Under the pieces are notes generated by a model. That model saw nothing but the letters and a program-made list of their open reading frames with translations, was not told where the DNA came from and made no database searches. A stretch of DNA of 59,622 bases from Clostridia bacterium (GTDB lineage: Bacteria; Bacillota; Clostridia; Christensenellales; Aristaeellaceae), in the NCBI GenBank assembly GCA_017397765.1, contig JAFQIB010000017.1:1-59622 (forward strand), written 5' to 3'. The position numbers and the translations under genes are program-made. How positions within the stretch are numbered: the stretch's first letter is position 1; each line of letters begins with the position of its first letter. Positions 28,321 through 36,445 of the stretch are shown here, piece after piece.

Positions 28321-29559
28321 TCAGCCGAAGTCCTCTTCGGCTGCGCACGTTCCTGCCAGCGCGCCGGTGGCCCAGGCAATCTGCAGGTTGTAGCCGCCGG
28401 TATGGGCGTCCACGTCGATCACCTCGCCGGCAAAGTAGAGGCCCTGCACGAGCTTGCTTTCCATGGTGGAGGGGTCGATCTCCTTCACGCTCACGCCGCC
28501 GCGGGTGACGATGGCTTCCTCGATGGGAGCCAGCTTTTTCAGCGTCAGGGGCAGGTTCTGCACCTTGTCGGCGATGCGGTCGCGCTCCTCCCGGGTGATC
28601 TGGGCGCAGATCTTGTCGCCGTCCACGCCGCACAGGGCCGGGAACAGCTCCGCCAGGCGGGCAGGCAGCAGCCCGGGCAGAACGCTGCGGAGCATCTTGC
28701 GGCTGTTGTCGTCAAAATCCCGCTGGAGGCGGGCGTCCAGCTGCTCGCGATTCAGGCCCGGCTTGAGGTTCAGGGTGACGGCAGCGTCCGCCAGGCTATC
28801 CGGCAGATGACAGCTTGCGGTCAGCACCAGCGGGCCGGACACGCCAAAGTGAGTGAAGAGCATCTCGCCCAGGTCGGTGTAGAGCGTCTTTTTGCCCTTC
28901 TTCAGGGTGAGGGTCACATTGCGCAGACTCAGGCCCATCAGCTCGCCCGGCCAGGTCTCTTCGGTTTCGAGGGCGGAGAGCACCGCGCTGCGGGGCATGA
29001 CGGTGTGGCCGAGACTTTCCGCCATGCGGTAGCCGTCGCCGGTGGAGCCGGTCAGCGGACAGCTGAGGCCGCCGGTGGCGATGATGACCCGGTCGCCGTC
29101 CAGGATGCGGCCGTCTGCCAACTCCACGCCGGTGACTGCGCCGTCCTGCGTGCAGATCTCCTTCACCCGTGCGCCGTAAAGAATTTTCACGCCAGCCTCA
29201 CGCATCAGCTTTTCCAGCGTGCGGGTGACGTCAGAGGCCTTTTCCGTTGCCGGGAAGACCCTTCGTCCGCGCTGCACCACCACCGGGCAGCCGCCGTCCT
29301 CCAGCAGCTCCATCATATGCTGGGGGCTGAAGTAGGACAACGCCGAGTACAGGAAGCGCGGATTCCGCGGCACCTCCCGCATGAATTCATCCAGCGTACA
29401 ATCGTTGGTGACGTTGCAGCGGCCCTTGCCGGTGATATACACCTTTTTGCCGAGCTTTTCGTTGCGTTCCAGCAGCGTGACGGCTGCGCCGGTCCGGGCT
29501 GCATGGATTGCCGCCATCATGCCGCCTGCGCCGCCGCCGATAATCAGCACATTATGCAT
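28321..29559 (-). CDS. BaiN/HI0933-family flavoprotein oxidoreductase
   Basis: The 412-residue protein begins MHNVLIIGGGAGGMMAAIHAAR, an FAD-binding Rossmann fold. The family markers are NEKLGKKVYITGKGRCNVTND, HFGVSGPLVLT and the C-terminal ALAGTCAAEEDFG. The substrate of this widespread family is mostly unknown; one member, BaiN, reduces bile-acid intermediates, and no such role should be assumed here. The start at 29559 overlaps the end of the RpiR regulator gene by 8 nt, so the two are co-transcribed. Confidence 0.88.
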   Translation of the reverse strand: MHNVLIIGGGAGGMMAAIHAARTGAAVTLLERNEKLGKKVYITGKGRCNVTNDCTLDEFMREVPRNPRFLYSALSYFSPQHMMELLEDGGCPVVVQRGRRVFPATEKASDVTRTLEKLMREAGVKILYGARVKEICTQDGAVTGVELADGRILDGDRVIIATGGLSCPLTGSTGDGYRMAESLGHTVMPRSAVLSALETEETWPGELMGLSLRNVTLTLKKGKKTLYTDLGEMLFTHFGVSGPLVLTASCHLPDSLADAAVTLNLKPGLNREQLDARLQRDFDDNSRKMLRSVLPGLLPARLAELFPALCGVDGDKICAQITREERDRIADKVQNLPLTLKKLAPIEEAIVTRGGVSVKEIDPSTMESKLVQGLYFAGEVIDVDAHTGGYNLQIAWATGALAGTCAAEEDFG

Positions 29560-30427
29560 GACTCCGTGCTTCCTCCTCCAGATACACCTCATAGGTTTCC
29601 CAGATGGATTCCAGCTGGCGGAAATGGCGGCTCAGCGCATCCTTGCGGTGCAGACCCAGCGCCACCAGCAGCGCGTTGATCAGCGACAGGGGCGCAGCCA
29701 GGCTGTCCACAAAGGAGGCCATATCCGTGCGGGCGGTGAGCGTCGCGTCCGCCATATCCGCCAGGGGGGACATGGGGCCGTCGGTGATCGCCACCACCTG
29801 GGCGCCGCAGCGCTTGGCAAAGCGCATGGCCTCCAGGGTACGCGTGGAATAGCGGGGGAAGGAAATGCCCACCAGCACGTCGTTCTCCTTGAGCTTGGAG
29901 ATCTCCTCGAACACGTCCGTCGCGCCGGAGGATACCAGGTGCACATTGTCAAAGATGTAGTTGAGATAATAGCCCATGAACTGAGCCAGCGGCGCAGCGG
30001 AGCGCAGGCCCATCACATAGATGGACTTGGCCGACAGCAGTCGCTTCACCACCTCCTCAAAGACGGTGGCATCCATCTGCTCCAGGGTAGCACGCAGATT
30101 CTGCATATCGCTCTTGAGCACCACGCCCAGCGCCTCCCGGGGATCGATCTCCGTGGACATTTCAAAGCGCTGGTTGGCCGTCAGCCGGTGGCTGACCAGC
30201 TCCTGCAGGCTGCGCTGCAGCTGGGGATAGCCCTCATAGCCCATGGCAGAGGCAAAACGCACCACCGTGGATTCGCTCACACCCACACTCTCGCCCAGTT
30301 TGCTCGCCGTCATGAACACCGCCTTATCATAGTGATCGACGATGTACTGCGCGATTTTCCGATGGCCCTTTGAGAGCCGCTTGCCCGACTGATTCAGCCG
30401 GTCGATCATATCCTGCATATCCTGCAT
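29552..30427 (-). CDS. MurR/RpiR-family transcriptional regulator
   Basis: I set the start at 30427 (MQDMQDMIDRLNQ) with GGAG 8 nt upstream. The 291-residue protein has an N-terminal RpiR helix-turn-helix (SKGHRKIAQYIVDHY, TASKLGESVGVSESTVVRFASAMGY). A SIS phosphosugar-binding domain (about 115-260) follows, with SIYVMGLRSAAPLA, DVLVGISFPRYS and VVAITDGPMSP. It probably senses a sugar phosphate. Neither overlapping gene identifies the sugar. Confidence 0.9.
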   Translation of the reverse strand: MQDMQDMIDRLNQSGKRLSKGHRKIAQYIVDHYDKAVFMTASKLGESVGVSESTVVRFASAMGYEGYPQLQRSLQELVSHRLTANQRFEMSTEIDPREALGVVLKSDMQNLRATLEQMDATVFEEVVKRLLSAKSIYVMGLRSAAPLAQFMGYYLNYIFDNVHLVSSGATDVFEEISKLKENDVLVGISFPRYSTRTLEAMRFAKRCGAQVVAITDGPMSPLADMADATLTARTDMASFVDSLAAPLSLINALLVALGLHRKDALSRHFRQLESIWETYEVYLEEEARSHA

Positions 30428-30491
30428 GACTGGTTCTCCTGTTTCCATAAATGGCTGCCGGCGGATTTTCACCGGCAGCTCAGCAGCATTC

Positions 30492-30520
30492 ATTATAGCG
30501 GATGCGCCTCTTTTTTGCAA
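30492..30520 (-). promoter_or_regulatory. Promoter of the rpiR-flavoprotein operon
   Basis: Minus-strand TTGCAA (30520-30515), 17-bp spacer, TATAAT (30497-30492), 65 bp upstream of the chosen start. Confidence 0.75.
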
Positions 30521-30523
30521 GAT

Positions 30524-30579
30524 AAAAAGGCAAAAAATGCAGTTTTTGAACCATCATCCTGCATTTTTGCCTTTTTTCG
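30524..30579. terminator. Terminator between the permease and rpiR genes
   Basis: AAAAAGGCAAAAAATGCAG and CTGCATTTTTGCCTTTTTT form a long A/T-rimmed hairpin that can stop permease transcription and works on both strands. Confidence 0.8.
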
Positions 30580-30580
30580 T

Positions 30581-31690
30581 TCAGATTGCGCCCAGCAGAT
30601 AGCCCAGCAGCAGCAGCGCCGCCAGGAAGAGTACATTCATCACCGTAAACACGCCCATGAAGCTACCCTTCCTGGCTCCCTCCGCCGCGCCGTAGAGCCG
30701 GAAGGAGATCAGGCTGGCCAGCGAGGCCACCAGCGTGCCCAGGCCGCCCAGATTGACGCCCAGCATCAACGCGGAAGCATCCTGGGTGAAGGGAGACAGC
30801 AGCAGACACGCCGGCACATTGCTGATGACCTGGGAGGCCAGCAGGCTCGTCAGCAGCGGAGACGCCGCCATCAACCCCTCCAGCCAGGCGGAGATAGGCG
30901 CATAGGCCTTCACCGAAGCCACAAACACGAAGAAGCACACAAAGGTTGCCAGCAGCGTGTAGTCCACCTGCTTCAGCACCGGCCTGTCCATCAGGAACAC
31001 CGCCGCGGCCGCCGTCACAGCCAGCACCCACGCCGGGATCACCTTCGCCAGCGCCAGCAGCGCAATCACAGACAGGATGGTATACAGCGCCAGCTTGCGG
31101 ACCGGCAGCGTCTCCCCGGAGGCTGCAGCCGCCCGGATGCCATCCCCCGGGATCAGCAGACAGCACATCATCAGCAGCCCAAAGGCCAGCAGTGCATAGG
31201 GCCAGGTCAGCACCGGAAAATCCAGTGCAGTCAGCCGATTGCTGGAATACAGGTACAGATTCTGCGGGTTACCGATGGGCGTGACCATGCTGCCCAGATT
31301 GGCCGCAATGGTCTCCAGCACTACCGTCAGCGTCACATGCTTCATCGCCGCGCCCTGCATCAGCAGCAGGGTAAAGGGCACCAGCGTGATGAGCGCCACG
31401 TCATTCGTCGCGACCATCGCCAGCAGAAAACAGGCCGTCGTCAGCGCCATCGCCAGCCCCCGCAGGGTATGGATACGGCTTGTCACCGCGCCCGCCAGCT
31501 TGTCAAACGCCCCCATATGCCGGAAGCCCGCCACAATCGTCATCAGTGAGAACAGCATCAGCAGCGTGGTCAGATCGATCCCCGCCAGCGTATGCGTCCC
31601 CGGCGGCACCAGCAAAAAGGACGCCAGCGCTGCCACCAGCGCCACCGTCAGCACAACCTCATGCCTGAAATACGCCAGAACCCTCTTCAT
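30581..31690 (-). CDS. ArsB/NhaD-superfamily anion or sodium/proton permease
   Basis: The start at 31690 is MKRVLAYFRHEV. The 369-residue protein has about ten membrane segments. Key stretches typical of the ion transporter (IT) superfamily are LLMLFSLMTIVAGF, ATNDVALITLVPF, ANLGSMVTPIGNPQN and SNVPACLLLSPF. These conserved NDVA and SxxTPIGNP elements form the two-fold repeated core. The substrate could be a carboxylate, arsenite or sodium and cannot be chosen from sequence. It is monocistronic, with a terminator on the 3' side and an AATTC array on the 5' side. Confidence 0.82.
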   Translation of the reverse strand: MKRVLAYFRHEVVLTVALVAALASFLLVPPGTHTLAGIDLTTLLMLFSLMTIVAGFRHMGAFDKLAGAVTSRIHTLRGLAMALTTACFLLAMVATNDVALITLVPFTLLLMQGAAMKHVTLTVVLETIAANLGSMVTPIGNPQNLYLYSSNRLTALDFPVLTWPYALLAFGLLMMCCLLIPGDGIRAAAASGETLPVRKLALYTILSVIALLALAKVIPAWVLAVTAAAAVFLMDRPVLKQVDYTLLATFVCFFVFVASVKAYAPISAWLEGLMAASPLLTSLLASQVISNVPACLLLSPFTQDASALMLGVNLGGLGTLVASLASLISFRLYGAAEGARKGSFMGVFTVMNVLFLAALLLLGYLLGAI

Positions 31691-31707
31691 ACCCCATCTT
31701 CTTTCGT

Positions 31708-31749
31708 CCCACAAACTCAATTCCTAATTCATCATTCCTAATTCATCAT
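31708..31749. repeat. AATTCCTAATTCATC short array
   Basis: About three units of AATTCCTAATTCATC in the spacer between the SGNH hydrolase stop and the permease start. The array starts CTCAATTCC, the same as at 28283. Confidence 0.6.
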
Positions 31750-31756
31750 TGCAGAA

Positions 31757-32881
31757 TTACCACAGTAATTCTGCCCCCACCTCCGCCGCCATGCGCTCAT
31801 AGCCCTTCTTGGAGGGATGCAGATGGTCGCCGGAGTCATATTCGGGCAGGAACCAGTCCGGCCTGTCCGGATCGCGCAGCGCCGCGTCAAAGTCAATGCA
31901 GCCGTCGATCAGATCCGTCGTGCGGATGAAGTCATTGTAAGCGTGGCGCATCTCCTGACGGAAAGGCGCGTCCGTGCGCCAGCCGCCCATGGGAATCAGC
32001 GTCCCCACATAGACCTTCAGCCCCATCTCCCGTGCCTGAGCGATATAGGTTTTCAGGCCCTCGATCAGCTCCTCCACCGTCGGCAGATCGCTCATGGGGC
32101 GGAAGATGTTGACCGCCTCCCCTACCGGGTGGATGATGTCGTTGATGCCCTGCTGAATGATGACCGTATCCGCACCGTCAGTGGGCACCTCATGCGCAAA
32201 GCGATGGCAGCCCATCAGGCCGTAGCTCTCATAGGTCAGGCAGGTATACTCCCGGAGGATGCGGGTGCCGCTGGCGGCGCGGCGGATGATCGCCGTGTGG
32301 TCGTAGCCCTCGCGGGCGCAGCGCAGCTGGAGATCGTCAGGCCAGTCCTGGGCGGTGATGGAATCGCCGTAGCAGATGATGGTGCGGTTTTCCTGCGCTG
32401 TCAGGATGGACACATTGGACAGGAAGTAGTTCAGCTTCGTCGCCCGGGAGGTGTTGATATCGATATCCACCGTCTCCGTTTCGTCGCCGTTGGCATACAA
32501 TCCGCCGGACAGCTTGCCGCAGGTGAACACCACTGACCGCATAAGCGTGAAATCCTTGAGATAAAAGCTGATATACACCGTTTCGCCCGCCTGGAGGGAC
32601 GCCTCCACCGGGTCGCAGGTGACGTTCGCGCCGGCTCCGATGGTGACCGCCCGCGCCCCGCCAAAGGTCACAGGGATGAAGCCGCCGCGCACCAGCAGCG
32701 TGGTCTTGTCGATGGTGACCGGCTCCGTACCGCAGTAGTTGTCATAGGTCAGCCGCAGCGCCGCGCCGTCAAAGGGCACGCGGACAGGATAGCGGATGGT
32801 GATATTCTTCGCATAGCGCTCGGGACGGTTCTCCGCGATGGAGACCGCATTGCCCCAGATGCTGGCCCAATGGCTGGTCAT
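31757..32881 (-). CDS. SGNH/GDSL-type esterase with N-terminal beta domain
   Basis: The ATG at 32881 follows GGAGGAATGTGCC. The 374-residue protein has an N-terminal jelly-roll-like segment (about 1-160). The SGNH hydrolase follows: block I CYGDSITAQDW with the nucleophile serine, block III QQGINDI and block V DHLHPSKKGY with the catalytic Asp and His. Carbohydrate or acetyl esterases have this plan. No signal peptide is seen, so it probably acts in the cytoplasm on oligosaccharides. It is transcribed alone. Confidence 0.85.
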   Translation of the reverse strand: MTSHWASIWGNAVSIAENRPERYAKNITIRYPVRVPFDGAALRLTYDNYCGTEPVTIDKTTLLVRGGFIPVTFGGARAVTIGAGANVTCDPVEASLQAGETVYISFYLKDFTLMRSVVFTCGKLSGGLYANGDETETVDIDINTSRATKLNYFLSNVSILTAQENRTIICYGDSITAQDWPDDLQLRCAREGYDHTAIIRRAASGTRILREYTCLTYESYGLMGCHRFAHEVPTDGADTVIIQQGINDIIHPVGEAVNIFRPMSDLPTVEELIEGLKTYIAQAREMGLKVYVGTLIPMGGWRTDAPFRQEMRHAYNDFIRTTDLIDGCIDFDAALRDPDRPDWFLPEYDSGDHLHPSKKGYERMAAEVGAELLW

Positions 32882-32952
32882 GGCACATTCCTCCGTCATG
32901 ATCGTTTCCTGCTGATTATAGCACAATCCCCGCCAATTGGAAACACCAAAAA

Positions 32953-33210
32953 GCGTGCAGACCCACGGCCTGCACACTCAGGGTGTCGAAAAAGTGCTTT
33001 AGGCACTTTTTCGAGGGTTTGCACTCGCGCACTGGTCGAGCCATCAATGGCTCTCCCGGCCGTTTGCTCGTGTAAGGAAGCGATTTTGCAAGCAAAATCG
33101 CGCGAAAATCGCCGCGCATGTCGCCGATTTTCGATTTACAGTCTGCCGACAGCGAGCTACAACGACCTTATTTGACAGTCTGAAACGTACAGACCCACGG
33201 CCTGCACACT
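32953..33210. repeat. 208-bp segment between 25-bp direct repeats
   Basis: A 25-bp sequence at 32953-32977 (including CAGACCCACGGCCTGC) returns at 33186-33210 with one mismatch. Between them lie a strong hairpin (TCGAAAAAGTGC with GCACTTTTTCGA), a GCGATTTTGCAAGCAAAATCGC hairpin and GTCTG-rich ends. No gene is visible. An AATTCCTAATTC array follows at 33211-33246. Confidence 0.7.
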
Positions 33211-33248
33211 ATAAATTCCTAATTCCTAATTCTTAATTCCTAATTTCC

Positions 33249-33935
33249 TTAAACCCCGTATTTCACCTTCACCCGCGCCAGCTTCTCCCCGAAGGGGGTG
33301 GCGAGAAGGTACAGGAATACGAAATTGCTTGCCGCGTACAGCAGCGTATGGGGCAGCGCAGCCATGACAGCGGCTCCGTACAGCGACCAGTCCAGCCCGC
33401 CGGCGTACCACAGCACATTCCACACGTCCATCATCAGGGAATAGAGCACGCCGGACAGCACGCCGTAGAGAAGCAGCAGCCAGCGGTGCGTTTTCAGCGG
33501 CTTGGCAAGTGCCCCGGCAATCAGCCCGACAAAGCCCCAGGCCAGCATCTGGAAGGGCGTCCACGGGCCCTGGCCGAAGTAGAAATTCGACAGCGCCGCC
33601 GCGAGCGCCCCCGTCAGGAAGCCTGCCTCGCCGCCCAGATACATGGCAGTGAGGATCGTCAGCGCCGTCACCGGCTTGAACAGCGGAATGAACCGCCCCA
33701 CGATGCAAAGCGCCGTCATTACCGCCACAATGACCATCCGTCGCCCGCCTGTTTTCTTTTTTTCAAAGCCGGTGAGGAAAAACAGCAGCGCCATGCAGGC
33801 CATGCCCAGGGAGATCAGCAGATGCCGCTTTCCCTCCAGGAAGGTCGCGCCAAGCAGCACCAGCAGCGGCATGGCGGCAAAGGGCAGCGCGATCCGCAGC
33901 GCCTCCCGGACGCGCCTGGAACGGATGACGATCAT
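33249..33935 (-). CDS. ECF transporter S component, probable cobalamin-type
   Basis: The start at 33935 overlaps the ATPase gene by 4 nt (ATGA). The 228-residue membrane protein has two extra hydrophobic segments at its N-terminus, then the S-component core: MTALCIVGRFIPLFKPVTAL, GGEAGFLTGALAAALSNFYFGQGPWTPFQM and AWGFVGLIAGALA. The GQGPWTPFQM block is characteristic of one S-component family. Cobalamin specificity is inferred from the riboswitch at the head of this operon. It would supply the substrate-binding subunit for the T and A subunits just upstream. Confidence 0.82.
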   Translation of the reverse strand: MIVIRSRRVREALRIALPFAAMPLLVLLGATFLEGKRHLLISLGMACMALLFFLTGFEKKKTGGRRMVIVAVMTALCIVGRFIPLFKPVTALTILTAMYLGGEAGFLTGALAAALSNFYFGQGPWTPFQMLAWGFVGLIAGALAKPLKTHRWLLLLYGVLSGVLYSLMMDVWNVLWYAGGLDWSLYGAAVMAALPHTLLYAASNFVFLYLLATPFGEKLARVKVKYGV

Positions 33936-35557
33936 GCCTCTCCCTCCCATCGCAGCAGGGCAGTAGCATCCGCCACCGTCACCGGGCCCGGCAGGAGCCC
34001 CCGGCTCATGCGGCTGACAGCAGTGGTGTAAAAGCTGTTCTCGCCAAAGAAGCTCCGGGGCGTCCCCTCGGAGACGATCTGTCCCCGGAACATCAGGCAG
34101 CAGCGGTCGGCACATGCGGCAGCAAATTCCACATCATGGGTGACGATCAGCAGCGTCACGCCCTGTGCCTTCAGCGCTCTCAGTACGCCAATCAGCCGCT
34201 GCTTGGCCGCAGCGTCCACGCCCTTGGTAGGCTCGTCCAGCAGCAGCAGGCGCGGCTTTGTCGCCAGCACCTTCGCCAGGGCAACCAGCTGCTGCTCGCC
34301 GCCAGACAGATCGTAGGGATGCTTGTCCATCAGGGGGCCAAAGTCGAAGGGCAGCATGTTCTCCGCATCGCCGCACTCCGCCAGCTCCTCCCGGACGGTA
34401 TTGCACAAAAAGACGCTCTGCACATCCTGGGGTAAAAGGGTCAGGCAGTTCCGGTAGAGGCTCTGGTTCCGGTAGCTCCTGATCGGCTTGCCGAAGACCT
34501 CCGCCTTGCCTGCATACGCCCGGTTCAGCCCGGCTGCAACGCTCAGCGTGGTGGATTTTCCAGACCCGTTGCCCCCCAGCACACAGCAGATTTCCCCTTC
34601 CCGCACGCACAGGCTCAGGCCGCGGAGCACATCCGGATCATTCCGTCCGTAGCGGAAATACACCTCCCGAAGGCGCAGGGCAGGCGGCCCCTTTTCATCC
34701 AGTGGAGCCTCTGCAGGCAGGGAAAGCCCGCTTCGTCCGCACTTTTCAATCAGCACACGCCCTTCCCGCACATCCAGCGGACATGCGCCCTGTGCCCCGA
34801 TGGCATGATAGAGCTGCGCCGCAGCGGGCAGGAAGGGCAGCAGCTCCGGCTGATCCGCCATCCGGCCCACCACCGCCCGGGGCGCGCCGCAATCCAACAC
34901 GCGCCCGCGATGCAGCACCAGCAGATGATCGCAGGCCGGAATGACCTCCTCCAGCCGATGCTCCGTCAGGATGACCGTCAGCCCCAGCTCCCGGTTGATC
35001 TTGTGTACCGTGGCGATGAATTCCGACGCAGCGATGGGATCAAGCTGGGCCGTCGGCTCATCCAGGATCAGCAGCTCCGGCTGCATGACCATCACCGCCG
35101 CCAGGTTGAGCAGCTGCTTCTGTCCGCCGGAAAGCGTCGATACCTCCCGGTCAAACCAGCTTTCCATGCCGAAATAGGCCGCCATTTCCGCCACCCGCCG
35201 GGCAATCACCGGCTGGGGCAGGCCCAGGTTTTCCAGCCCGAAGGCCAGCTCGTGCCAGACCTTGTCGGTCACCAGCTGATGCTCGGGCTTTTGCATCACA
35301 TAGCCGATGCGGGCGGCGCTCTCCCGGTCAGTAAGCGCGTCCTGGGGCATGCCGTCAAAGAGGATCTCCCCCGACCGTTCGCCCAGCGGCGCCAGCTCCC
35401 GTTTCAGCAGCCGCAGCAGGGTGGATTTTCCGCAGCCCGTCGGCCCGCAGACCGCCAGGAATTCCCCCTTCTCCACCGTCAGGTTCACGCCCTGAAGGGC
35501 AGGCCCGGTGCAGCCGGGATAGGTAAAGGTCAGATTCCTGACCGCAAGCAATGCCAT
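33932..35557 (-). CDS. ECF transporter ATPase with two fused ABC domains
   Basis: The 541-residue protein joins two ATPase domains that are usually separate EcfA and EcfA' subunits. Domain 1: Walker A GPTGCGKST (about 36-44), signature LSGGQKQ, Walker B LLILDEPTAQLD. Domain 2: Walker A GGNGSGKST, signature LSGGEQQ, Walker B LLLLDEPTKGVD. All catalytic motifs are intact. It energises uptake through EcfT. Its start overlaps the end of the EcfT gene by 28 nt. Confidence 0.93.
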   Translation of the reverse strand: MALLAVRNLTFTYPGCTGPALQGVNLTVEKGEFLAVCGPTGCGKSTLLRLLKRELAPLGERSGEILFDGMPQDALTDRESAARIGYVMQKPEHQLVTDKVWHELAFGLENLGLPQPVIARRVAEMAAYFGMESWFDREVSTLSGGQKQLLNLAAVMVMQPELLILDEPTAQLDPIAASEFIATVHKINRELGLTVILTEHRLEEVIPACDHLLVLHRGRVLDCGAPRAVVGRMADQPELLPFLPAAAQLYHAIGAQGACPLDVREGRVLIEKCGRSGLSLPAEAPLDEKGPPALRLREVYFRYGRNDPDVLRGLSLCVREGEICCVLGGNGSGKSTTLSVAAGLNRAYAGKAEVFGKPIRSYRNQSLYRNCLTLLPQDVQSVFLCNTVREELAECGDAENMLPFDFGPLMDKHPYDLSGGEQQLVALAKVLATKPRLLLLDEPTKGVDAAAKQRLIGVLRALKAQGVTLLIVTHDVEFAAACADRCCLMFRGQIVSEGTPRSFFGENSFYTTAVSRMSRGLLPGPVTVADATALLRWEGEA

Positions 35558-36408
35558 TTGAGCGCCTCCTTTCCGGTGATGAATGCGGGCAGCCAGGTCA
35601 GCAGCCCGTAGGATACAAAGCCCGCCATCGCCCGCGCCGTCACAGGCGGCAATCTGAATGCCGGGTAATAGCGCACGTCCCGGCCTGACAGACAGATGAC
35701 CGTCAGCGCCGTCAGCAACAGCGTCGCTGCCAACAGCAGCACATCACCCCGCGTCCACCGGAAGATGGCGAAGCGCGTCCGCCGCCCCGTGCCGTAGCCG
35801 CGGGCCGTCATGCTGTCGGCGGTGATGATGCCGTTCTCCAGCGTCCAGGTGACCATCACGGAGAAGACCCGCATGCCGCCGCGCATCCGGTCGATCAGGT
35901 TATCCTCCTTGTACAGCCCCAGCGCCTGCTGGCTCCGGCTGACCTGATGCGCCTGATGCCCAAACAGCGGCACATACCGCAGCGCCATGGAAAGCAGCAG
36001 CGCCAGCTTGGGCGAGAGGCTGCCGAAGATATAGAGCAGCTTATCGCTGGTCATGACCGCCGTAAAGGAACGGAACCAGTACATGACCGTGACGATCATG
36101 CCCCCGGCCGCTGCGCCGTATATCAGCGCCTCCAGCGTCACCGGGTTGTGGTTCATCACAAAGAGCACGGTCTGGCCCCGGTGGGACACCAACGGATTGA
36201 CCAGCACCATCACCGCCAACAATGCCGCCGTGTACAGATGCATTTCCCACCGGCGCATCTGCCCGGTTACCCCCAGGCTGAGCAGCGCGCCCACGAGGGA
36301 AATGCCGAGGATGACCGGGTCCATCGTGAACATGCACACGCCTGCCGCGCACAGGGAATACACTGCCACCGCCACCGGGTTGTAATCTGCGAACCGCCGC
36401 ACCCTCAT
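35530..36408 (-). CDS. ECF transporter transmembrane subunit (EcfT/CbiQ family)
   Basis: I favour the start at 36408 (MRVRRFADYNPVA) after AAAGGAGG, though the spacing is short and an ATG 24 nt upstream is possible. The 292-residue protein has five to six membrane segments and the two cytoplasmic coupling helices. The second bears the family's Ala-Arg-Gly motif (ADSMTARGYGTGRR); the first is near SRSQQALGLYKE. EcfT links the ATPases to the S component. It lies directly after the intrinsic-factor-like gene. Confidence 0.9.
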   Translation of the reverse strand: MRVRRFADYNPVAVAVYSLCAAGVCMFTMDPVILGISLVGALLSLGVTGQMRRWEMHLYTAALLAVMVLVNPLVSHRGQTVLFVMNHNPVTLEALIYGAAAGGMIVTVMYWFRSFTAVMTSDKLLYIFGSLSPKLALLLSMALRYVPLFGHQAHQVSRSQQALGLYKEDNLIDRMRGGMRVFSVMVTWTLENGIITADSMTARGYGTGRRTRFAIFRWTRGDVLLLAATLLLTALTVICLSGRDVRYYPAFRLPPVTARAMAGFVSYGLLTWLPAFITGKEALKWHCLRSGI

Positions 36409-36445
36409 CCCCTCCTTTCCGCACAACGGCATACGCAAAAGCGTG

